Assembly: GCA_019310195.1 (NCBI GenBank)
Contig: JAFDET010000203.1
Span: 1 to 5,877, forward strand
Length of the DNA: 5,877 nt
Reading direction: 5' to 3'
Source of the DNA: Deltaproteobacteria bacterium
Lineage (GTDB): Bacteria; Myxococcota_A; UBA9160; JAFDET01
Below, piece by piece: positions 1 through 5,877 of this stretch. The translations under genes and the position numbers were made by a program. Numbering within the stretch: position 1 is the first letter of the stretch; every line of letters starts with the position of its first letter. Under the pieces are notes generated by a model. That model was not told the origin of the DNA. It made no database searches and saw only the letters and a list, made by a program, of their open reading frames with translations.

Positions 1-822
1 CGCGCCGGCCAGCACCAGCCAGCGAACCTCAGCCAGGGTCTGGAGCACGTGCTCGGGGAAGTAGGGCAGGCGCTCGAGCGACGGCAGACCGGCGCCGCGC
101 TCCAGCCGCGAGGGGAAGGTCTCGGCGATGAGCCGCGCCCCCGTCGCCGCCGCCACCCGGGCCGCAGCGCGCAAGCCCGGCTCGCGCATCCCCAGGGCGC
201 CCAGCAGGATGGCGCCGGGCTCGCCACCCCGCAGTGCGGCGGCGATGCTCTCCACCCGGTCGCTCGGTGGCGCCGGTGTGGGCGCCGGACGTCGCGGCGC
301 CACCGGGCCCGGCGAGGCTCCGGCGGCCAGGTCGCTGGGCACCACCAGGGTCGCCACGTGCCCGGGCCGCGCGCCGGCCACCGCCAGCGCCTCGGCCGCG
401 TCCGACGCCAGGTCCTTTGCCGACGACGCGCGTCGCACCCAGTCCGAGCAGGGGCGCGCCAGGGACTCGATGTCCGAGGTGAGCGGCGCATCGAAGGGCA
501 GGTGGTGGTCCGGGTGGTCGCCCACCAGGTTCACGAGCGGGCTGCGGGCGCGCCAGGCGTTGTGGAGGTTGGCAATCCCGTTGGCGAAGCCGGGGCCGTG
601 GTGCAGCAAGGTCAGCGCCGGCCGGTCGGCCATGCGCCCGTAGCCGTCGGCGGCCCCGGTGCAGACGCCCTCGAACGTGGCCAGGACCGCGCGGATCCCC
701 GCCACCCGATCGAGGGCCGCCACCACCGGCATCTCGGATGTCCCCGGGTTGGCGAAGCAGATCTCCACGCCTGCCGAGGCGGCGGTCTGGAGCAGGGATT
801 CGGCGCCGGATCGTTCGACCAT
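1..822 (-). CDS. ThDP-dependent acetolactate synthase-like protein (IlvX-like), N-terminal part, cut by left edge
   Basis: Reading leftward from ATG at 822-820, the frame stays open for 274 codons to base 1, so the C-terminal half lies outside. The protein looks like the N-terminal (PYR) and start of the central domain of the thiamine-diphosphate enzyme superfamily (acetolactate synthase, benzoylformate decarboxylase). Visible marks: FANPGTSEM at residues 23-31; the FEG motif with Glu51, at the place of the glutamate that activates the cofactor aminopyrimidine; GAADGYGRMA at 56-65; LLHHGPG at 72-78; NLHNAWRARSPLVN near 85-98; VGDH at 100-103; and DAPLTSDIESLARP at 111-124, typical of the IlvX-like subgroup. 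A Pro/Ala-rich linker at about 168-187 leads to the central domain. The start is chosen by homology; a GGAGG (843-839) lies 16 bases upstream, which is far. Subgroup members are annotated as acetolactate synthase large subunits, but the true reaction is uncertain and they may be other 2-oxo-acid lyases. The gene is divergent from hppA. Confidence 0.9.
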   Translation of the reverse strand, partial: MVERSGAESLLQTAASAGVEICFANPGTSEMPVVAALDRVAGIRAVLATFEGVCTGAADGYGRMADRPALTLLHHGPGFANGIANLHNAWRARSPLVNLVGDHPDHHLPFDAPLTSDIESLARPCSDWVRRASSAKDLASDAAEALAVAGARPGHVATLVVPSDLAAGASPGPVAPRRPAPTPAPPSDRVESIAAALRGGEPGAILLGALGMREPGLRAAARVAAATGARLIAETFPSRLERGAGLPSLERLPYFPEHVLQTLAEVRWLVLAGA

Positions 823-843
823 GCCGGGCAGGCTAACACCTCC

Positions 844-876
844 GGAGCCCTGCGAAGCGCTCCCCAGAGGGGCTCC
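844..876 (-). repeat. Inverted repeat GGAGCCC/GGGCTCC beside the IlvX-like gene's SD-like sequence
   Basis: GGAGCCC at 844-850 is matched by its exact reverse complement GGGCTCC at 870-876, with a 19-base loop that contains a second small pairing (CCCC 862-865 with GGGG 869-872). In the minus-strand transcript the hairpin would end directly against GGAGG (843-839), the only Shine-Dalgarno-like sequence before the ATG at 822. It could be an operator or a leader hairpin affecting translation. A 7-base GC stem in DNA this GC-rich can also arise by chance. Confidence 0.3.
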
Positions 877-1019
877 AATGGGTTCGGAGGCCTCAAAAGA
901 CTGGAAAATCGGGCCTTGGGGTTCTAGTGTCCGGCCGCGTCAAGGGTGCCCCGGAGGGGTTTCCGCGCCCCGGGCCTCGGCCCACCTCGCGCCCATCCGG
1001 ACTCGACCGCTCTGCACAC

Positions 1020-1025
1020 GGGAGA
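1020..1025 (+). promoter_or_regulatory. Ribosome binding site of hppA
   Basis: GGGAGA lies 10 bases before ATG 1036. It settles the start: the reading frame is open upstream to about 946, but the extra 30 residues are Pro/Arg-rich, hydrophilic and unlike the pyrophosphatase N-terminus, whereas the ATG at 1036 opens directly into the first membrane segment. Confidence 0.65.
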
Positions 1026-1035
1026 CTGCGCGCAC

Positions 1036-3072
<2,037 letters not shown>

Positions 3073-3080
3073 GGAGAGGG
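3073..3080 (+). promoter_or_regulatory. Ribosome binding site of the APC permease, fixing a GTG start
   Basis: GGAGAGGG lies immediately after (and touches) the hppA stop codon TAG 3070-3072 and is 8 bases before GTG 3089. No in-frame ATG occurs until well inside the protein (the Met of GAMFPHAG), so the GTG is the start. Placing the site at the hppA stop supports translation from the same mRNA. Confidence 0.75.
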
Positions 3081-3088
3081 CGGGACGG

Positions 3089-4444
3089 GTGGACTCCGAA
3101 CGCCACCCGAAGGACCGCCTCAAGGCGGTCCTCACGCTTCCCGACGCGGTGCTGCTCATCGTGTCGTCGGTGGTCGGCTCGGGGATCTTCCTCACCCCGG
3201 GTCGCATCGCCGACCTGCTGCCGCACCCGGGCCTGATCTTCGCGGCCTGGCTGGCCGGCGGACTTCTGTCCCTGGCCGGCGCCCTGGCCAACGCCGAGCT
3301 CGGCGCCATGTTCCCCCACGCCGGCGGCGACTACGTGTACCTGCGCCGCGCCTTCCATCCCCTGGCCGGCTACTTCGTGGGCTGGCTCTCCTTCTTCGTG
3401 ATCTTCGTGGGCACCATCGCCACCCTGGCGGCAGGCTTCGCTGCGAACCTGGCGCCCTGGCTCGGCTACGGCGACGTCGGCGTGCTGCCGGTGGCCGTCG
3501 GCGTCACCGTCGCGCTGTCGGCGCTCAACTACGTGGGCGTGCGCTGGGGCGCCCTGGTCAACAACGTCACCGCGTGGATCAAGATCCTGGCGCTGCTGGC
3601 CTTCGGCATGGTGGGGCCGTTCGTGGGAAGCGGCGACGCCGCGAACCTTCAGCCCCTGGTGCACGGTGCGACGCAGGTCGCTCCCCTGACGGCCTTCGGG
3701 CTGGCCATGTCGCCGGTGCTCTTCAGCTACCTGGGCTGGAACTCCACCATCTACGTGGCCAGCGAGATCAAGGACGCGGCCCGCAACGTGCCGCGCTCGC
3801 TCTTTCTGGGCCTCCTCGTCTGCACGGTCATCTACCTGGTGGTGAACGCCGTCTACCTCTACGCGATCCCCGTCTCCGACCTGCGCGGCGTGGACAACGC
3901 CGGCGAGGCGGCGGCCGGCGCGCTCTTCGGGGGCGTCGGCGGCAGGCTGGTGGGCGGCTTCGTGCTGGCCTCGATCCTCGGCACCCTCAACGCCACCATC
4001 CTGGTGGGCCCGCGCATCGCCTACGCCATGGCCATCGACGGCGTCTTCTTCCGGGGCGTGGACAGGGCCCACCCCATCTTCGGCACGCCCCACGTGGCCA
4101 TCAGTCTGCAGTGCGCGGTGACCGTGGCCCTGCTGGTGGTGCTGAACGTGTTCCCCAGCTCGCTCTTCGTCTCCGCCCTGGACTACACCGTCTTCGCGAT
4201 CCTGCTGGCCACGATGGCCGACGTGGCCGCCCTCTACCGGCTGCGGCGCACCCAGCCGGATCGGCCGCGGCCCTACCGGGCCTGGGGCTACCCGGCGGTG
4301 CCGTTTGCGTACTTCGTGGCCTGCGGGGCCATCGCCTGGAACCTGCTGGCCGGCCAGCCCCGCGAGTCCTTCGTGGTGCTGGCCATGGCCGCCACCTGCC
4401 TCCCCTTCTACGCCTGGTTCCGGCGAAGGGTGGTAGAGGGGTAA
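3089..4444 (+). CDS. APC-superfamily amino acid permease
   Basis: This 451-residue protein has about 12 predicted membrane segments, the usual length and layout for amino acid-polyamine-organocation transporters (5+5 inverted repeat plus two helices). Visible marks: the unwound TM1 motif GSGIF at G30-F34, followed by LTPG; AELGAMFPHAGGDYVYLRRAF after TM2, typical of the family; TM6 with LGWNS at 215-219, then YVASEIKDAARNVPRSL; GPRIAYAMAIDG at 307-318 in TM8, followed by HPIFGTP at 328-334; and PYRAWGYP at 395-402 before TM11. The pattern resembles the LAT/SteT-like branch, which includes ion-driven importers and amino-acid exchangers; substrate cannot be read from sequence. It follows hppA by 16 bases on the same strand, so co-transcription is likely and the PPase-made proton gradient could drive it. 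The end lies 10 bases from the stop of the convergent minus-strand gene, and I see no clear terminator between them. Confidence 0.93.
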   Translation: MDSERHPKDRLKAVLTLPDAVLLIVSSVVGSGIFLTPGRIADLLPHPGLIFAAWLAGGLLSLAGALANAELGAMFPHAGGDYVYLRRAFHPLAGYFVGWLSFFVIFVGTIATLAAGFAANLAPWLGYGDVGVLPVAVGVTVALSALNYVGVRWGALVNNVTAWIKILALLAFGMVGPFVGSGDAANLQPLVHGATQVAPLTAFGLAMSPVLFSYLGWNSTIYVASEIKDAARNVPRSLFLGLLVCTVIYLVVNAVYLYAIPVSDLRGVDNAGEAAAGALFGGVGGRLVGGFVLASILGTLNATILVGPRIAYAMAIDGVFFRGVDRAHPIFGTPHVAISLQCAVTVALLVVLNVFPSSLFVSALDYTVFAILLATMADVAALYRLRRTQPDRPRPYRAWGYPAVPFAYFVACGAIAWNLLAGQPRESFVVLAMAATCLPFYAWFRRRVVEG

Positions 4445-4454
4445 GGGCCGACTC

Positions 4455-5663
4455 CTAGCGGTGAAGCTCGCTCGTCACACGGACGAACTGGTCGACGTTG
4501 TTCACGCACGCGCCGATCGCGAGCAGGGTCCCGGCGATCAGGGCCGTCCGGCGCTGCGGTCCCAGCGTGCCGATGCCGGCCACCATGACGAGCAGTGGAA
4601 GCCAGTGCAGCGAAAGGAGGAACGTCTCGTCGCCGTAGACGAGGTGCAGGGCGAGTTGACCGAGCAGTGTCAGCCCCAGCACGATGCGCGGCTTGTCGAG
4701 CGCCCCGCGGCCCACGAACGTTCGGACGCCGACCGCCAGCAGCCAGATCCAGATCAGCGACAGGACCGCTCCGAGCAGACCCGACGAGCCGATCGCGGCG
4801 TGCTGGACGCTGAAGATCGACCACTCCGGCTGCAATGGGTTCTCCAGGACCTGAACCAACGGCATGACCATCGGGTGAAAGAAGAAGGCCGTGAGCCGTG
4901 AGCCGATGCCTCCCGCGCCTTCGAGCAGCACGTAGCGGCGTTCCCCGAACGCAAACAGGAAGAACTGCGAGGAGGGGAAGATCGCGTTCTGCAGGGCCCA
5001 GACGACCGTGACCGCCGCGAACGCGCCGAGCGAGATGCGGACGCTGCGTCGCCACGGGTGGTTCAGCGCGGTCACCGCCAGACCGGCCGTCCAGTTCGTC
5101 ACGGCCATGCTCAGGGACACGGCGCTGAAGCCGACGAACCAGCGGGGCGAGAACTCCCGCGTCGCCGCACAGGCCGCGAAGCCCATCACCAGCAACAGGG
5201 TGATCGAGCCGAAGAGGTGCGTTTCCGGCACGGCTGACCCGAACAGGGCCGAGGCGCTCACGGCCCCGACGGCGGCGAACAGGGTCGCGTCCGGCCTGCG
5301 TAGACCGAACGCGCGCAGCACGCCGTAGAGGATCGCGAGCCAGAGCCCCGCTGCACCCGCAATCAGCGCACGTACGGCCCGCTCCTCGTCGAGCCCCGCT
5401 CGCCTCAGCGCGGAGACCGGCGGGTACGTCGCGATCGAGAAGAGGGGATGGACCCCGGTGCGGTAGTGGTTGCTCTCCCGCTGCGTCATGTTCCCGTAGA
5501 CGCGGGGCACGTCCGCCTGGAACCACTGGTTGGCGGCGGGGGGCCCCAATGTGTGGACGCGATCGGCCGCGATCCAGGACGCCGTCCCGGCTGCCGCGAA
5601 GAGCAGCCCCAGGATCAGCAGATCGATGCGTTCGAGGGGATTCGGGATGGTCCTGGCCGCCAC
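4455..5663 (-). CDS. Polytopic membrane protein of unknown function (possibly GT-C glycosyltransferase-like)
   Basis: With GTG 5663 as start the protein has 402 residues and about 9-11 hydrophobic segments. A first helix at about 13-33 is followed by a large polar loop with ADVPRVYGNMTQ (Asp51), SNHYRTGVHPLF (His66, His72) and a further helix array. Other notable blocks are VPETHLFGS, TNWTAGLAVTALNHPWRR, SSQFFLFAFGE, FFFHPMVMPLVQ and, near the C-terminus, YGDETFLLSLHWLPLL (Tyr343, Asp345, Glu346). An acidic residue in the first loop and many helices recall GT-C lipid-linked-sugar glycosyltransferases, but I recognise no defining motif, so the function is unknown. Start is uncertain: the frame opens upstream to ATG 5816 (453 residues) or GTG 5822, but that extension is Arg/Pro/Ser-rich, lacks an SD and collides with the divergent aminotransferase start. 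The 5663 start has only a distant AGGA 12 bases upstream. Codons look more mixed (GCG, ACG, GTC, CTC) than in hppA, possibly from lower expression or transfer. Confidence 0.8.
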   Translation of the reverse strand: MAARTIPNPLERIDLLILGLLFAAAGTASWIAADRVHTLGPPAANQWFQADVPRVYGNMTQRESNHYRTGVHPLFSIATYPPVSALRRAGLDEERAVRALIAGAAGLWLAILYGVLRAFGLRRPDATLFAAVGAVSASALFGSAVPETHLFGSITLLLVMGFAACAATREFSPRWFVGFSAVSLSMAVTNWTAGLAVTALNHPWRRSVRISLGAFAAVTVVWALQNAIFPSSQFFLFAFGERRYVLLEGAGGIGSRLTAFFFHPMVMPLVQVLENPLQPEWSIFSVQHAAIGSSGLLGAVLSLIWIWLLAVGVRTFVGRGALDKPRIVLGLTLLGQLALHLVYGDETFLLSLHWLPLLVMVAGIGTLGPQRRTALIAGTLLAIGACVNNVDQFVRVTSELHR

Positions 5664-5814
5664 GGGATGCCGCTGTCCTGCTCCGGACCCGAGCCTAGCC
5701 CGGCCGCTCGGGCTTGCGGGAACCCGGACCGCTCGGCGCGGCGCCGAGAGCGGTTTGCGTCGGGGGGATTTCTTCAATAATCTTGGGCCCTTGCGTCCTC
5801 CCGGAGCAGGGGTC
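5664..5814. promoter_or_regulatory. Divergent spacer with putative promoter and RBS of the aminotransferase gene
   Basis: About 150 bases lie between the preferred minus-strand start and the plus-strand ATG at 5815. The segment 5767-5785 is the most A/T-rich part; AATAAT at 5776-5781 matches a -10 box at five of six positions, with only a poor TTGCGT (5755-5760) at a short 15-base spacing as -35. GGAG at 5803-5806, 8 bases before the ATG, is a good ribosome binding site, followed by AGGGG at 5808-5812. If the minus-strand gene starts at 5816 instead, this stretch would be coding on that strand. Confidence 0.45.
5729..5753. repeat. GC-rich inverted repeat in the divergent spacer
   Basis: CCGCTCGGCGC pairs with GCGCCGAGAGCGG: a 6-base CGGCGC/GCGCCG core plus CCGCT/AGCGG outer arms, interrupted by a two-base AG bulge on one side. 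It lies just upstream of the weak promoter-like sequence for the aminotransferase gene and in the possible leader of the minus-strand membrane-protein gene. It has no U-tract on either strand, so it does not look like an intrinsic terminator. It may be an operator or leader hairpin, or a chance product of GC richness. Confidence 0.3.
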
Positions 5815-5877
5815 ATGTCCACGTTTCAGCACCATTTCAACAAGATCAACCGGCTTCCGCCCTACGTGTTTGCGGAG
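5815..5877 (+). CDS. Class I/II aminotransferase (AlaC/DapL-like), first 21 codons, cut by right edge
   Basis: ATG 5815 opens a frame that runs to the last base and encodes 21 residues. FNKINRLPPYVFAE (residues 8-21) closely matches the N-terminus of PLP-dependent alanine/LL-diaminopimelate-type aminotransferases, such as the FTRIDRLPPYVF start of E. coli AlaC. These enzymes transfer an amino group between alanine or another amino acid and a 2-oxo acid in the cytoplasm. The start is supported by GGAG 8 bases upstream and by the family N-terminus beginning here. The catalytic lysine and PLP-binding residues lie outside, so activity and exact substrate cannot be judged. It is divergent from the membrane-protein gene. 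The identification rests on a short stretch but the motif is distinctive. Confidence 0.8.
   Translation, partial: MSTFQHHFNKINRLPPYVFAE

Larger units (their letters stand above)
823..1035. promoter_or_regulatory. Divergent intergenic region between IlvX-like gene and hppA
   Basis: These 213 bases separate two divergent start codons and must hold the promoters for both directions unless transcription comes from further away. I see no good sigma-70 promoter. The only A/T-richer patch is about 894-928, with a weak -10-like TCTAGT at 923-928 on the plus strand and only poor -35 candidates before it. The stretch 929-1015 is strongly GC-rich and would be the hppA 5' leader if transcription starts near 935. 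I see no recognisable riboswitch or small coding gene. The minus-strand frame stays open upstream to a TGA near 940, so a longer IlvX-like N-terminus is formally possible, but it would not resemble the family. Confidence 0.5.

Noticed and set aside
49..927. A 292-codon plus-strand open frame over the left part.
   Set aside because: It lies opposite the clear ThDP-enzyme coding frame and encodes an Arg/Gly-rich sequence without recognisable motifs.
4888..4901. Tandem GCCGTGA GCCGTGA.
   Set aside because: Only two copies of 7 bases, inside a coding region; no sign of a larger repeat array.
4408..5526. A second minus-strand open frame of 372 codons within the membrane-protein gene.
   Set aside because: It is Arg/Pro/Gly-rich without hydrophobic segments. 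The alternative frame gives a coherent polytopic membrane protein.

Overview
The window is GC-rich bacterial DNA with almost back-to-back genes and strong G/C preference at third codon positions. It holds two complete plus-strand genes, one complete minus-strand gene, and a partial gene at each edge. The gene types (a K+-independent membrane pyrophosphatase, an IlvX-like thiamine-diphosphate enzyme, an AlaC/DapL-type aminotransferase) would fit a high-GC myxococcal or deltaproteobacterial-type lineage or a related environmental phylum. This is a weak inference from gene content and codon style; no taxonomic marker is present. I see no mobile element, CRISPR array, rRNA or tRNA.

Layout. Positions 1-822 (minus) hold the N-terminal 274 codons of a ThDP-dependent acetolactate-synthase-like protein, running off the left edge. 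Positions 823-1035 are a divergent intergenic region with the promoters for both directions and an inverted repeat beside the minus-strand gene's Shine-Dalgarno-like sequence. Positions 1036-3072 (plus) encode a complete proton-pumping membrane pyrophosphatase, HppA, with the K+-independent signature. After 16 bases follows an APC-superfamily amino-acid permease (3089-4444, plus, GTG start with a good ribosome binding site), very probably co-transcribed with hppA. It converges, with a 10-base gap, on a minus-strand polytopic membrane protein of unrecognised function (about 4455-5663). A short divergent spacer (5664-5814) then leads into the first 21 codons of an alanine/LL-diaminopimelate-type aminotransferase (5815 to the right edge, plus).

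How the genes may work together. HppA would use the pyrophosphate released by biosynthesis to energise the membrane, and the adjacent permease probably uses an ion gradient to move amino acids, so the pair makes a plausible energy-coupled uptake or exchange operon. The flanking IlvX-like and aminotransferase genes also point to 2-oxo-acid and amino-acid metabolism, but they lie in separate transcription units. Most of the window looks like ordinary chromosomal housekeeping DNA. The least explained item is the minus-strand membrane protein, which resembles polytopic GT-C-like proteins only in general layout and appears to use codons differently from its neighbours.
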